A stretch of DNA of 64,000 nucleotides from JAVJUS01 sp040220455. Lineage in GTDB: Bacteria; Pseudomonadota; Alphaproteobacteria; DSM-16000; Inquilinaceae. The notes under the pieces were generated by a model that made no database searches, was not told the origin of the DNA, and worked only from the letters and a program-made list of their open reading frames with translations. Location: assembly GCA_040220455.1 (NCBI GenBank), contig JAVJUS010000018.1, forward strand, positions 7,328-71,327, written 5' to 3'. Below, in pieces: positions 19,459-28,526 of this stretch; the first letter of the stretch is position 1, and every line of letters begins with the position of its first letter. The translations under genes were made by a program, and so were the position numbers.

Positions 19459-19731
19459 ATGGCCGCGAGCGTCGATCCCGACGAGGTGCTCCTGGAATTC
19501 CGGCGCATCGGCGCCGCCGTCAAGGTGACGGCGGTGGATCCCCGCACGCTCGTGGAGGTGTCGATCGTCGGCCCGGCGGCGGCCGGGGAATCCGTTCTTA
19601 CCCGCAATGCCATCGCCAAGCTCGACCGCGCGCTCGAGCGACGCCGGCAGGAGGCGGAGACCCACCGTCCGGCGTCCCCGGGTGGCGGAATCGGCGATCG
19701 TCCTTCCGGGACGCTGGATCGCCGCGCCTGA
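19459..19731 (+). CDS. small conserved alphaproteobacterial protein (DUF6898-like)
   Basis: The 90-residue soluble protein begins 6 bp after the ldtR stop, so it is probably co-translated. Residues 7-60 (DEVLLEFRRIGAAVKVTAVD, then EVSIVGPAAAGESVLTRNAI and KLDRAL) match a small family recalled as DUF6898, usually found beside LdtR-type regulators. The function is unknown. The tail after residue 65 is Arg/Gly/Pro-rich and probably disordered. Confidence 0.65.
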   Translation: MAASVDPDEVLLEFRRIGAAVKVTAVDPRTLVEVSIVGPAAAGESVLTRNAIAKLDRALERRRQEAETHRPASPGGGIGDRPSGTLDRRA

Positions 19732-19764
19732 TCCGGTCACGACCGATATGGTTCCCGGTTCCGC

Positions 19765-19806
19765 TAGAGCATCCTGCGCCCGAACGGGCGCAGACAAGAT
19801 GCTCTA
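19765..19806. repeat. REP-like palindrome (TAGAGCATC...GATGCTCTA)
   Basis: An outer inverted repeat TAGAGCATC / GATGCTCTA (19765-19773 and 19798-19806) encloses an inner one, CTGCGCCCG / CGGGCGCAG. This is the layout of the short repetitive extragenic palindromes common in alphaproteobacterial genomes, whose ends read TAGAGCAT / ATGCTCTA. Confidence 0.7.
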
Positions 19807-19820
19807 GGTTGTTGAAGATA

Positions 19821-19867
19821 GGGCAATTTTTTCCGAACTGATGATTCCATCAGTTCCGAAATTGCCC
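19821..19867. repeat. second palindrome (GGGCAATTT...AAATTGCCC)
   Basis: An imperfect inverted repeat about 20 bp per arm: GGGCAATTT with CCGAACTGATG on the left, and CATCAGTTCCG with AAATTGCCC on the right, around an ATTC loop. It lies 14 bp after the first palindrome, so the two may be parts of one composite repetitive element. Confidence 0.65.
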
Positions 19868-20176
19868 TCGACGAATTCGGGCCGTCGGACATCCGGGTGG
19901 CCGCATATTCTCTCGCCCACGCATCAGATGATGCCGACCCGGCGATCCTCTCGACCCGGCCCGCGCCGGTCTCTACAGCGCGCACCGCAGCGGGCGCCGC
20001 CCGAGATGCGGCCGAGAATCGGGCATAGAAAGCGTAAGACGAAAAGGGCGCAGCGAACGATCCCCGGAGGCCGGAGCGTTCCGGTTCGGCGATCCGGCCG
20101 GGGCGCCCGTCGCGGCGGGGGGAGGGGGGCGACGAACGGATGCGGCCGCGCGCGAACCGGTGCTCGCCGGTCGGGT

Positions 20177-20641
20177 TCAGCTCTTCGAGGCCGTGGTGCG
20201 CTTGCGCCGGCCCGTGCCCCGCGCCCGCTTGCCGAGCCCGATCTTCTTGGCGAACTCGGAGCGCTGCGCCGCATAGTTCGGCGCCACCATCGGATAGTCG
20301 GGCGGAAGGTTCCACTTCGCCCGATATTCATCAGGGGTCATGTTGTAGGTGGTGCGAAGATGCCGCTTGAGCATCTTCAACTTCTTGCCGTCCTCCAAGC
20401 ACACGATGTGATCGGGCTGGACGGAACGGCGGATCGGAACGGCCGGCTTTTGCGGCTGCTCCGGCTGGGCCGGCTTCGCCGTTTCGACGGTCTTGAGCGA
20501 GTCGTGCACCGACGCGATGAGATCGCCCAACTGGTCGGCCGGTGTGGGGTTGTTGCCTACGTAAGACGCCACGATCTGAGCCGTCATCCGCAACAAATCG
20601 GCATTCGTGACCGACGCGGTATCCTCTTGTGCTTCCGTCAT
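20177..20641 (-). CDS. mucR: MucR/Ros family transcriptional regulator
   Basis: The 154-residue MucR/Ros-family DNA-binding protein. The prokaryotic zinc-finger region is intact: HIVCLEDGKKLKMLKRHL followed by TTYNMTPDEYRAKWNLPPDYPMVAPNYA (shown in part), then AKKIGLG and a basic tail. The N-terminal helix (DLLRMTAQIVASYVGNN) serves for oligomerisation in the family. MucR proteins bind AT-rich, T-A-step promoters and act as global H-NS-like silencers of exopolysaccharide, motility and virulence genes. Its own upstream region (20642-20760) is one of the few AT-rich intergenic stretches here, so autorepression is plausible. The paralogue identity is not resolved. Confidence 0.92.
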   Translation of the reverse strand: MTEAQEDTASVTNADLLRMTAQIVASYVGNNPTPADQLGDLIASVHDSLKTVETAKPAQPEQPQKPAVPIRRSVQPDHIVCLEDGKKLKMLKRHLRTTYNMTPDEYRAKWNLPPDYPMVAPNYAAQRSEFAKKIGLGKRARGTGRRKRTTASKS

Positions 20642-21092
20642 CTTGATTTCCTGGAGTGGGCTTACAAGCTACTGGTCGAAGATGCATAATCCGATCTTGC
20701 TGTCAATTCGAATTGCAGGCTTCGGAAGAAAAAATTTCATTTTGTCTGAGTATTAGTGCCCGTCGATGGTCGATTGCGGTCATCGATAACGCGAAATACG
20801 CCCGTCGGCAAACGATCGACCGGGCCGCTGACAGAATGACCGGATACCCATTACTAGAATGCTGAAGATCGGTGCGGCCCGGCCGGCCGCCGCGCATGGA
20901 CCCGGCGCGTGGCGGGCCGTGGCGGGTCGGGACACTCCGGCGGGCGGCGCAGGGCGGGCGGCGCAGGGGGGTGGCGAGAGGACGCGCCTTGGTGTAGAAG
21001 GAAGCTCCCGCCGCTACATATAGGCAGAGCGTGCGCGGCGCCGGCCCGGCGGGCCCGCGCCGCGCGAACCGTCGACGGACCGCATAGCGCGC
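20642..21092. other. divergent control region between mucR and rpiB
   Basis: About 450 bases with no gene seen. The part nearest mucR (20690-20860) is clearly AT-richer than the surroundings and holds a minus-strand TTGACA at 20706-20701. It also holds a possible minus-strand promoter, TTGCCG (20811-20806) with TTATCG (20789-20784) at 16-bp spacing. Toward rpiB, a TACATATAGG stretch near 21013-21022 looks like a -10 region for the plus strand. All are sequence-only guesses. Confidence 0.45.
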
Positions 21093-21605
21093 ATGACAGC
21101 CGATACCGATACGGACACCACTACCGATACGGACACTACGCCGGCCGGCGCGGCCGGCGGCGACATCATCGCCCTGGCGAGCGACCATGCCGGCTTTCCG
21201 CTCAAGGAGCGTCTCAAGCAGATGCTGGCGGAGGAGGGGCGACAGGTCGTCGACCTGGGCACCGACGGGCCCGAGTCGGTCGACTATCCGGACATCGCCC
21301 GCACGCTCGGCATGGCGATCGAGCGCGGCGAGGCGGCCTTCGGGGTCGCGGTCTGCGGCACCGGCGTCGGCATCAGCATCGCGCTGAACCGCTTTCCCGG
21401 AGTGCGCGCGGCGGTGTGCGCCGACGCGACGATGGCGCGGCTGGCCCGCCAGCACAACGACGCCAACGTCCTCGCCCTGGGCGCGCGTGTGGTCGGTGAA
21501 GAGGTCGCGCGCGACTGCCTGGCGGCGTTCCTGACGAATTCGTTCGAAGGCGGCCGGCACGGCCGCCGTGTCTCGAAACTGAGCAGGGTACTTGATCCGT
21601 CATGA
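21093..21605 (+). CDS. rpiB: ribose 5-phosphate isomerase B
   Basis: RpiB (170 residues) interconverts ribose 5-phosphate and ribulose 5-phosphate. The family core starts at about residue 25: [16 protein letters not shown], then [16 protein letters not shown], and the catalytic cysteine in [17 protein letters not shown], followed by [12 protein letters not shown]. The first 22 residues are a low-complexity Thr/Asp stretch ([12 protein letters not shown]) encoded by a near-perfect tandem repeat. This may be a non-conserved extension, although no better start is visible downstream. Its stop overlaps the glyA start (ATGA). rpiB-glyA adjacency is common in alphaproteobacteria. Confidence 0.93.
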   Translation: MTADTDTDTTTDTDTTPAGAAGGDIIALASDHAGFPLKERLKQMLAEEGRQVVDLGTDGPESVDYPDIARTLGMAIERGEAAFGVAVCGTGVGISIALNRFPGVRAAVCADATMARLARQHNDANVLALGARVVGEEVARDCLAAFLTNSFEGGRHGRRVSKLSRVLDPS

Positions 21606-22912
21606 CCCAGACGTCCACCGCCAGCGTCTTCGAGGGCGCCAACGGCTTCTTCTCCACCGCCCTGGCCGACGCGGATCCGGATCTCCATGCCGCGATCCGC
21701 AACGAACTCGGCCGTCAGCAGGACCAGATCGAGCTCATCGCCAGCGAGAACATCGTCTCGCGCGCCGTGCTCGAGGCGCAGGGATCGGTCCTGACCAACA
21801 AGTATGCCGAGGGGTATCCGGGCCGGCGCTACTACGGCGGCTGCGAGTTCGTCGACGTCGCCGAGGCGTTGGCCATCGACCGGGCGAAGAAGCTGTTCGA
21901 CTGCGCCCATGTCAACGTGCAGCCCCATTCGGGCGCCCAGGCCAACCAGGCCGTGATGCTTGCCCTGATCAAGCCGGGCGACACGATCATGGGGCTGTCG
22001 CTCGCCGCCGGCGGGCACCTGACCCATGGCGCGGCGCCAAACCTGTCGGGCAAGTGGTTCAACGCCGTCACCTACGGCGTGCGCGAGGAGGACGGCCTTA
22101 TCGACTATGACGAGGTCGAGCGCATGGCCAGGGAGCACAAGCCCGCGATGATCATCGCCGGCGGCTCGGCCTATCCGCGCACCATCGACTTCGCCCGGTT
22201 TCGCCAGATCGCCGACGCCGTCGGCGCCTGGTTCCATGTCGACATGGCCCATTTCGCCGGCCTTGTCGCCGGTGGCGCGCATCCCAATCCGGTCAAGCAC
22301 GCCCACGTGGTCACCACTACGACCCACAAGACCCTGCGCGGCCCGCGCGGCGGCATGATCCTGACCGACGACCCGGCGCTGGCCAAGAAGATGGACTCGG
22401 CGGTGTTCCCGGGCCTGCAAGGCGGGCCGCTGATGCATGTCATCGCCGGCAAGGCCGTCGCCTTCGGCGAGGCGCTGAAGCCCGATTTCCGCGGCTATGC
22501 CCGCAGCGTGGTGGACAACGCCAAGACGCTGGGCGCGACCTTGCAGGAATGCGGCCTCGACCTGGTGTCGGGCGGAACCGACACGCATGTCGTCCTGGTC
22601 GATCTGCGTCCGAAGGGGCTGACCGGCAACGTGGCCGAGAAGTCGCTGGAACGTGCCAACATCACGTGCAACAAGAACGCCATTCCGTTCGATCCGGAAA
22701 AGCCGATGGTGACGTCGGGCATCCGGCTCGGCAGCCCGGCCGCGACGACCCGCGGCTTCGGGCAGGCGGAATTCCGGGAGGTCGGCCGGCTGATCGGGGA
22801 GGTTCTCGACGGCCTGGCGGCGAACCGGGAGGACAATTCGGCGGTCGAGACCTCGGTGCGCCAGCGCGTCGAGGCCCTGTGCGGCCGCTTCCCGATCTAT
22901 GGCGGGCTCTGA
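21602..22912 (+). CDS. glyA: serine hydroxymethyltransferase
   Basis: GlyA (436 residues) is the PLP enzyme that interconverts serine and glycine while loading one-carbon units on tetrahydrofolate. Conserved segments are [59 protein letters not shown] and [18 protein letters not shown], where the lysine holds PLP. The C-terminus has [15 protein letters not shown]. The length is normal. Translation is coupled to rpiB by a four-base overlap, and nrdR follows 60 bp later. Confidence 0.97.
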   Translation: MTQTSTASVFEGANGFFSTALADADPDLHAAIRNELGRQQDQIELIASENIVSRAVLEAQGSVLTNKYAEGYPGRRYYGGCEFVDVAEALAIDRAKKLFDCAHVNVQPHSGAQANQAVMLALIKPGDTIMGLSLAAGGHLTHGAAPNLSGKWFNAVTYGVREEDGLIDYDEVERMAREHKPAMIIAGGSAYPRTIDFARFRQIADAVGAWFHVDMAHFAGLVAGGAHPNPVKHAHVVTTTTHKTLRGPRGGMILTDDPALAKKMDSAVFPGLQGGPLMHVIAGKAVAFGEALKPDFRGYARSVVDNAKTLGATLQECGLDLVSGGTDTHVVLVDLRPKGLTGNVAEKSLERANITCNKNAIPFDPEKPMVTSGIRLGSPAATTRGFGQAEFREVGRLIGEVLDGLAANREDNSAVETSVRQRVEALCGRFPIYGGL

Positions 22913-22972
22913 GCGGTCCGCCGCGTAAGCCGGACCTGATCGCGAAACCTCGAAAGGGCGCGGGCGACCACG

Positions 22973-23431
22973 ATGCGCTGTCCGTTCTGTGGATCCGACG
23001 ACACGCAGGTCAAGGACTCGCGCCCGACCGAGGACGGCTCGGCGATCCGCAGGCGGCGCTATTGCCCCGCCTGCGGCGCCCGCTTCACCACCTTCGAGCG
23101 GGTCCAGCTCCGCGAGCTGACGGTCGTGAAGTCGAACGGCAAGCGCGAGCCGTTCGACCGCGACAAGCTGGTGCGCTCGATGCAGATCTCCCTGCGCAAG
23201 CGCGATGTCGACGTCGAGCGGGTCGAGCGGGTGGTCAATTCCATGGTCCGCCAGCTCGAGAGCTCGGGCGAGACGGAAATCCCGTCCAAGGCGATCGGCG
23301 AGATGGCGATGAACGCGCTCGCGGCGCTCGACCAGGTCGCCTACGTCCGCTATGCCTCGGTCTATCGGGATTTCCGAGAGCCTAGCGATTTCAACGAGTT
23401 CGTCGGAAAACTTCGACCGGAACCGGAATAG
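22973..23431 (+). CDS. nrdR: transcriptional repressor NrdR
   Basis: NrdR (152 residues) senses ATP/dATP and represses ribonucleotide reductase genes. An N-terminal zinc ribbon has [20 protein letters not shown] and [12 protein letters not shown] (two CxxC pairs). An ATP-cone domain follows ([20 protein letters not shown]). Length and motifs are textbook. It sits between glyA and ribD, a common arrangement in alphaproteobacteria, and ends 4 bp before ribD. Confidence 0.97.
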   Translation: MRCPFCGSDDTQVKDSRPTEDGSAIRRRRYCPACGARFTTFERVQLRELTVVKSNGKREPFDRDKLVRSMQISLRKRDVDVERVERVVNSMVRQLESSGETEIPSKAIGEMAMNALAALDQVAYVRYASVYRDFREPSDFNEFVGKLRPEPE

Positions 23432-23435
23432 GGCC

Positions 23436-24554
23436 ATGGCGGGTTCGCCGCAGGCCGCCGATGCCCGATACATGGCCGTTGCGCTGTCCCTGGCCCGCCG
23501 CGGCGCGGGGCGCGTGCATCCCAACCCGGCGGTCGGCTGCGTCCTCGTGCGCGATGGCCGCATCGTCGGGCGCGGCTGGACGGCGCCCGGCGGCCGGCCG
23601 CATGCGGAGACCGAGGCGTTGGCCCGGGCCGGCGCCGCGGCGCGCGGCGCGACGGCCTACGTGACGCTGGAGCCCTGCGCCCATCACGGCCGCACGCCGC
23701 CCTGCGCCGACGCGCTGGTCGAAGCCGGCGTCGCCCGCGTGGTCAGCGCGCTGGAGGATCCGGACTCGCGCGTCGCGGGCAAGGGGCACGCCCGCCTGGT
23801 GGCGGCCGGCATCACCGTCGAGGTCGGCCTTTGCGCCAGGGAAGCGGCGGCCGTCAATGCCGGCTTCCTGAGCCGGGTGACGACGGGCCGGCCGCTGGTG
23901 ACGCTCAAGCTCGCCACGACGCTGGACGGCCGGATCGCCGCCCATGGCGGAGCGAGCCGGTGGATCACCGGACCGGCGGCGCGCGAGGCGGCGCATGGCC
24001 TGCGCGCGCGCCACGACGCCATCATGGTGGGCAGCGGCACGGCGCTGACCGACGACCCGTCGCTGACCTGCCGCCTGCCGGGCCTGGCCGGGCGCTCGCC
24101 GGTCCGGGTCATCGTGGATCGTCGCCTGCGGCTGCCGCTCACCGCCTCGGTCGTCGCGACGGCCGCCGAGGCGCCGACCTGGCTGGTCACGGAAAGCGGC
24201 GCGGATCGAGCGCGCTGCGAGGCCTACGAGGCGGCCGGTGTCGAGATCATCCGGGTCGGCGGCGGCCAGGCCGAGTTGCCCGATCCGGCGGAGACCCTCG
24301 CCGCCTTGGGCGAGCGCGGGATTACGAGCGTCCTGCTGGAGGGTGGGGCGCATCTGGCGGCCGCCGTGCTGAGGGCCGGCCTCGTGGACCGGGTCGAATG
24401 GTTCCACGCGCCGGCTCTGATGGGAGGCGACGGCATTCCTGCGGTGATGGCCTTCGGCGTCGACGACCCGGCCCGCATGCCGCGATTCGAGATCCTGGAG
24501 TCCCGGGCGGTCGGCCCGGATCGCTGGACCCGCCTGATCCGCGCGGGAGCGTGA
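23436..24554 (+). CDS. ribD: riboflavin biosynthesis bifunctional deaminase/reductase RibD
   Basis: RibD (372 residues) catalyses the second and third steps of riboflavin synthesis. The N-terminal deaminase domain (about residues 8-145) has the zinc site RPHAETEAL and EPCAHHGRTPPC. The C-terminal reductase domain (about 155-370) has VTLKLATTLDGRIAAHGGASRWITG and LLEGGAHLAAAVL. The ATG at 23436, 4 bp after nrdR, gives the family N-terminus; the frame extends upstream inside nrdR without meaning. It is the first gene of the cluster ribD-ribE-ribBX-ribH. No FMN riboswitch is visible before it. Confidence 0.95.
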   Translation: MAGSPQAADARYMAVALSLARRGAGRVHPNPAVGCVLVRDGRIVGRGWTAPGGRPHAETEALARAGAAARGATAYVTLEPCAHHGRTPPCADALVEAGVARVVSALEDPDSRVAGKGHARLVAAGITVEVGLCAREAAAVNAGFLSRVTTGRPLVTLKLATTLDGRIAAHGGASRWITGPAAREAAHGLRARHDAIMVGSGTALTDDPSLTCRLPGLAGRSPVRVIVDRRLRLPLTASVVATAAEAPTWLVTESGADRARCEAYEAAGVEIIRVGGGQAELPDPAETLAALGERGITSVLLEGGAHLAAAVLRAGLVDRVEWFHAPALMGGDGIPAVMAFGVDDPARMPRFEILESRAVGPDRWTRLIRAGA

Positions 24555-24558
24555 AGAC

Positions 24559-25176
24559 ATGTTCACCGGATTGATCACCGATGTCGGCCGCGTCGCCGAG
24601 GTCGAGCCCGGCGGCGTGACCCGGATGGTCGTGGAGACCGGCTGGGACACGGCCGAGCTGGAGATCGGCGCCTCGGTCGCGCATAGCGGCTGCTGTCTGA
24701 CGGTCGTCGCGATCGAGCCCGGGCGCTTCGCGGTCGAGGTCTCGGCCGAGACGCTCGCGCGCACCACGCTCGGCGACTGGCGGCCCGGCACCCGGGTCAA
24801 CCTGGAGCGCTCGCTCAAGGTCGGCGACGAGATCGGCGGTCATTTCGTCGCCGGGCATGTCGACGCGGTGATCGACGTGGTCGACGCCTGGCCGGACGGG
24901 GACAGCACCCGCTTCGTCTTCGAAGTGCCGCCGGCGCTGGCCGGCTTCGTCGCGCCGAAGGGATCGGTTGCCCTCGACGGCGTGTCGCTTACAGTCAACG
25001 AGGTCGAAACCGGAGCGGGTGGATCGGCGCGGTTCGGCGTCAACATCATCCCGCATACCCGGGCCTGGACCACCTTCGCCGACATCGAAGCGGGGCATCG
25101 CGTGAATTTCGAGGCGGACCTCCTGGCGCGCTACGTCGGGCGCATCGTGGCGACCGGACCGGAGGCAGGGCGGTGA
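24559..25176 (+). CDS. ribE: riboflavin synthase alpha chain
   Basis: RibE (205 residues, also called RibC) dismutates 6,7-dimethyl-8-ribityllumazine to riboflavin. The two homologous lumazine-binding repeats are visible. The first begins MFTGLITDVGRVAEVE with AHSGCCLTVV, and the second has GGHFVAGHVDAVIDVVD and VALDGVSLTVNEVE. It starts 4 bp after ribD and its stop overlaps the GTG start of the next gene, so the rib genes are tightly coupled. Confidence 0.95.
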   Translation: MFTGLITDVGRVAEVEPGGVTRMVVETGWDTAELEIGASVAHSGCCLTVVAIEPGRFAVEVSAETLARTTLGDWRPGTRVNLERSLKVGDEIGGHFVAGHVDAVIDVVDAWPDGDSTRFVFEVPPALAGFVAPKGSVALDGVSLTVNEVETGAGGSARFGVNIIPHTRAWTTFADIEAGHRVNFEADLLARYVGRIVATGPEAGR

Positions 25177-26366
25177 ACGCGGAGGATCGCGCCTTCCTCT
25201 CGCCCATCGAGGAGATCGTCGAGGAGGCCCGCAAGGGCCGCATGTTCATCCTGGTCGACGACGAGGACCGGGAGAACGAGGGCGATCTGGTCATCCCGGC
25301 GGCCATGGCCGACGCCGAGGCGGTCAACTTCATGGCCAAGCACGGCCGCGGGCTGATCTGCCTGGCGCTGGCGCGCGAGCGCATCGAGCAGCTGGGCCTG
25401 GAGCTCATGCCCCAGACCAACCAGTCGCGCCATTCGACGGCCTTCACCCTGTCGATCGAGGCGCGCGAGGGGGTGACGACGGGGATCTCGGCGGCCGACC
25501 GGGCGCGCACGATCGAGGTCGCCATCGACCCGGCCAAGGGCCGCGGCGACCTGACCACGCCGGGCCACGTCTTCCCGCTTGTCGCCAACGAGGGCGGCGT
25601 CCTCGTGCGCGCCGGGCATACGGAGGCCGCGGTCGACCTCGCCCGGCTCGCCGGCGTCAACCCGTCGGGCGTGATCTGCGAGATCATGAACGACGACGGC
25701 AGCATGGCGCGGCTGCCGGACCTGATCCAGTTCGCCCAGTTCCACGGCCTGAAGGTCGGCACCATCGCCGACCTGATCGCCTATCGCCGCCGCCGGGAGC
25801 GGCTGGTCGAGCGCCAATTCGACGGCCGGCTGACCAGCCGGTTCGGCGGCGACTGGCGCATGCTCGTCTATGTCAACCGGGTGCAATATGCCGAGCACAT
25901 CGCGCTCGTGAAGGGCGATATCGGCGGCGACGAGCCGGTGCTGGTGCGCATGCACGCGCTCAACGTTCTCGACGACGTGCTGGGCGACAGGGACGGCGGA
26001 CGGGCCGGCGACCTGCAGAGCGCCATGCGCATGATCGGCGAGGCGGGGCGCGGCGCCGTCGTGCTGATCCGGGAGCCGCGGCCGGACAGCCTGTCGGTCC
26101 GCCTGCAGGCCAAGGCCGACGCGGCCGAGGGCCGGACGACCGAGCCGGGGGCGGGCGAGGGCGGCCCGGCCGGCGGAGCCGATGCGGGCCGCGAGCTGCG
26201 CGACTACGGCGTCGGCGCCCAGATCCTGCTCGATCTCGGGGTCGGCCGCATGATCCTGCTGTCCAACACGCCGCGCACGATCGTCGGGCTGGAGGGGTAT
26301 GGCCTGACGGTCGAGGAACAGCGCCCGATCCCGCGCGAGCCCGACGACCCCCGAGACGGATCCTGA
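25173..26366 (+). CDS. ribB: 3,4-dihydroxy-2-butanone 4-phosphate synthase fused to degenerate GTP cyclohydrolase II domain (RibBX type)
   Basis: The 397-residue protein begins at a GTG overlapping the ribE stop. The N-terminal DHBP synthase (about residues 1-205) is intact: LVDDEDRENEGDLVIPA, MAKHGRGLICLAL and TGISAADRART, and it makes the four-carbon unit of riboflavin. The C-terminal part aligns with GTP cyclohydrolase II (EHIALVKGDIGG, LRDYGVGAQILLDLGVGR). It lacks the three zinc cysteines: the usual SECLTGD...RCDCG region reads HALNVLDDVLGDRDGGRAGD. It also lacks the QEGRGIG loop. It is therefore very probably inactive as a cyclohydrolase, as known for alphaproteobacterial RibBX. A separate RibA must exist elsewhere. 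Confidence 0.9.
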   Translation: MNAEDRAFLSPIEEIVEEARKGRMFILVDDEDRENEGDLVIPAAMADAEAVNFMAKHGRGLICLALARERIEQLGLELMPQTNQSRHSTAFTLSIEAREGVTTGISAADRARTIEVAIDPAKGRGDLTTPGHVFPLVANEGGVLVRAGHTEAAVDLARLAGVNPSGVICEIMNDDGSMARLPDLIQFAQFHGLKVGTIADLIAYRRRRERLVERQFDGRLTSRFGGDWRMLVYVNRVQYAEHIALVKGDIGGDEPVLVRMHALNVLDDVLGDRDGGRAGDLQSAMRMIGEAGRGAVVLIREPRPDSLSVRLQAKADAAEGRTTEPGAGEGGPAGGADAGRELRDYGVGAQILLDLGVGRMILLSNTPRTIVGLEGYGLTVEEQRPIPREPDDPRDGS

Positions 26367-26369
26367 CCC

Positions 26370-26834
26370 ATGGCCGAGACCGAAACGCGTATCCTCGTCG
26401 TCGAGGCGCGCTTCTACCAGGATATCGCCGACGCCCTGGCAGAGGGGGCGCTGAAGGCGCTGTCCGCCGACGGCGTGGCGGCCGAGCGCGTCGAGGTGCC
26501 CGGCGCGCTGGAGATCCCGGCCGCCATCGCCATGGCGGAGGAGGCGGGAGCCCGCGACCCGGCCTGGCGCTTCGACGGCTATGTCGCGCTGGGCTGCGTG
26601 ATCCGGGGCGAGACGACCCATTACGAGATCGTCTGCAACGAGAGCGCCCGGGGCCTCCAGACGCTTGCCGTCGACCGGGGCCTCGCCATCGGCAACGGCA
26701 TCCTGACGGTCGAGGATTCGGCCCAGGCCTGGGCTCGGGCGCGCATCGACGACAAGGACAAGGGCGGCGACGCGGCGCGCGCCTGCCTCGCCATGATCGC
26801 CATCGCCCGGCGCTTCGGCCTGGCGCGGGGATGA
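26370..26834 (+). CDS. ribH: 6,7-dimethyl-8-ribityllumazine synthase
   Basis: RibH (154 residues) condenses the RibB product with the pyrimidine intermediate. Family features are [18 protein letters not shown] near the start, [34 protein letters not shown] (shown in part) with the catalytic histidine, and [12 protein letters not shown]. It starts 3 bp after the ribBX stop. nusB follows after about 120 bp, the classical rib-nusB order. Confidence 0.96.
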   Translation: MAETETRILVVEARFYQDIADALAEGALKALSADGVAAERVEVPGALEIPAAIAMAEEAGARDPAWRFDGYVALGCVIRGETTHYEIVCNESARGLQTLAVDRGLAIGNGILTVEDSAQAWARARIDDKDKGGDAARACLAMIAIARRFGLARG

Positions 26835-26953
26835 GGCGACTCCCCGGCCTCCGTACAGGCCCTTCCACCGGGCGGGGAGGCTGGGCTAGAAGAGGCGCCG
26901 TCGGGCGCCCGCCGCGCGGTCGCCGCGCCATCCGCTGAAACCCTCTGGCATTC

Positions 26954-27451
26954 ATGGCCTCAGAAGAATCGCCGAAACCGACCCCGAAGGCCCGGCGCAG
27001 CGCCGCGCGCCTGGCCGCGGTCCAGGGCCTCTATCAGATCGCCCAGACCGGCCAGGACGTCGAGCGCGTGCTGGGCGAGTTCGTCAAGTACCGCTTCGGC
27101 GGCGACATGGACGGGGAGACCTATGTCACCCCCGACCCGGCGCTGTTCGGCGACATCGTGCGCGGCACCCGCAAGCGCCAGGCGGAGATCGACCGCGTCA
27201 TCGACGAGGCGCTGCGCCCGCCCTGGTCGGCGACCCGGCTCGAGCTGCTGCTGCGCATCGTGCTGCGCGCGGCGGTCTGGGAGCTCCTGGCCAACCCCGA
27301 CGCGCCGGCGCCGATCGTGATCGACGAATACGTCAACCTGGGCCACGCCTTCTTCTCCGGCTCGGAGCCCGGGATGATCAACGGCGTGCTCGACCGCCTG
27401 GCCCATCTTCTCCGGGCGGAAGAGTTCGACCGGCCGGCCGGGGAAAGGTGA
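26954..27451 (+). CDS. nusB: transcription antitermination factor NusB
   Basis: NusB (165 residues) binds boxA RNA with NusE for rRNA antitermination. The all-helical fold shows ARLAAVQGLYQIAQTGQDVE at the start and WSATRLELLLRIVLRAAVWELL. The conserved IVIDEYVNLGHAFFSGSEPGMINGVLD (shown in part) lies near the end. Its stop overlaps the thiL start region (GTGA at 27448-27451). Confidence 0.95.
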   Translation: MASEESPKPTPKARRSAARLAAVQGLYQIAQTGQDVERVLGEFVKYRFGGDMDGETYVTPDPALFGDIVRGTRKRQAEIDRVIDEALRPPWSATRLELLLRIVLRAAVWELLANPDAPAPIVIDEYVNLGHAFFSGSEPGMINGVLDRLAHLLRAEEFDRPAGER

Positions 27452-28437
27452 GCCCGATGGGCGAGAGGCTGGGCGAGTTCGAGCGCATCGACCGCTACTT
27501 CAAGCCGCTGGCCGCGCGCTGGCCGGGCGCGCTGGGGCTGGCCGACGACGCGGCCCTGCTCGACGTGCCGGCGCATCGCCGACTGGTCGTGACCACCGAC
27601 ACGATGGTCGAGTCGGTGCATTACCTCGAGGGCACGCCGGCCGACGCCGTCGCGCGCAAGCTGCTGCGCGTCAATCTCTCCGACCTGGCGGCGATGGGGG
27701 CGGAGGCCAAGGCCTATACGCTGTCGCTCGCCCTGCCGCGCACCCTCGACACCGACTGGCTCGCCGCCTTCGCCGAGGGGCTGGCGGCGGACCAGGAGCG
27801 CTACGGAATCGGCCTGATCGGCGGCGATTCGGTCTCGACGCCCGGCCCGCCGATCGTGACCGCGACCCTGTTCGGCGAGGTCGACCGGGGCCGGGCGCTG
27901 CTGCGCGGCGGCGGACGAGAGGGCGACACGGTCTGGGTCTCCGGCCGGCCGGGCGAGGCGGTCATCGGGCTCGAGGTCGCGCGCGGCGAACTGCCGGGGC
28001 TGGCGGCGGAGCATCGCGCGGCGCTCAAGGCCCGCTACGACCTGCCGGAGCCGCGGCTCGCGCTCGGCCAGGGGCTGGTCGGCATCGCCAGCGCGGCGCT
28101 CGATGTCTCCGACGGTCTGGTCGCCGATCTCGGTCATCTGTGCCGTGCCTCGCGCCTGGGCGCGATCGTGGAGGCGGCGCGCCTGCCGCGCTCCCCGGCG
28201 CTTGCGGCGGCGCTGGAGGCCGCGCCGGAGCTCGAGGCCACGGCCATCGCCGCGGGCGACGACTACGAGCTCGTCTTCACCGCGCCGCCATCCGCCGCCG
28301 AAGCGGTGCGCCAGGCGGGCGAGACGGCCGGCGTGCCGGTGACCGCCATCGGCTGCCTGGTGGCGGGCGAGGGCGTGCAGGTGCGCGGCGCCGACGGCCG
28401 CCCCCTCGACGGCGTCGGCGGCTGGACCCATTTCTGA
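27448..28437 (+). CDS. thiL: thiamine-monophosphate kinase
   Basis: ThiL (329 residues) phosphorylates thiamine monophosphate to the active cofactor. It carries the PurM/HypE-fold signatures: GEFERIDRYF near the N-terminus, TTDTMVESVHYL, KLLRVNLSDLAAMGAEAKAY, GLIGGDSVSTPG and LDVSDGLVADLGHL. The GTG at 27448 overlaps the nusB stop; an ATG at 27457 is an alternative three codons later. nusB-thiL linkage is widespread. Confidence 0.95.
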   Translation: MSPMGERLGEFERIDRYFKPLAARWPGALGLADDAALLDVPAHRRLVVTTDTMVESVHYLEGTPADAVARKLLRVNLSDLAAMGAEAKAYTLSLALPRTLDTDWLAAFAEGLAADQERYGIGLIGGDSVSTPGPPIVTATLFGEVDRGRALLRGGGREGDTVWVSGRPGEAVIGLEVARGELPGLAAEHRAALKARYDLPEPRLALGQGLVGIASAALDVSDGLVADLGHLCRASRLGAIVEAARLPRSPALAAALEAAPELEATAIAAGDDYELVFTAPPSAAEAVRQAGETAGVPVTAIGCLVAGEGVQVRGADGRPLDGVGGWTHF

Positions 28438-28526
28438 TCGTCGTCGGGTCCGGTCTCCCGGGGCTTAACGGCTTCTTCAGGGGCACGCGGGCATTCTGGC
28501 ATCCCCGTAGAAGACGGCGGCCAGTG

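Larger units (their letters stand above)
19732..20176. other. gene-free region with two repetitive palindromes, upstream of mucR 3' end
   Basis: About 445 bases with no credible gene. It holds two nested-looking inverted repeats (19765-19806 and 19821-19867). After them is moderately AT-rich sequence, and then GC-rich sequence leading into the 3' end of the minus-strand mucR-type gene. Frames across it are low-complexity Arg/Pro/Ser. Confidence 0.6.

Noticed and set aside
23250..23435. FMN riboswitch before ribD
   Set aside because: ribD begins 4 bp after nrdR and no RFN-like conserved elements are seen inside or before nrdR.
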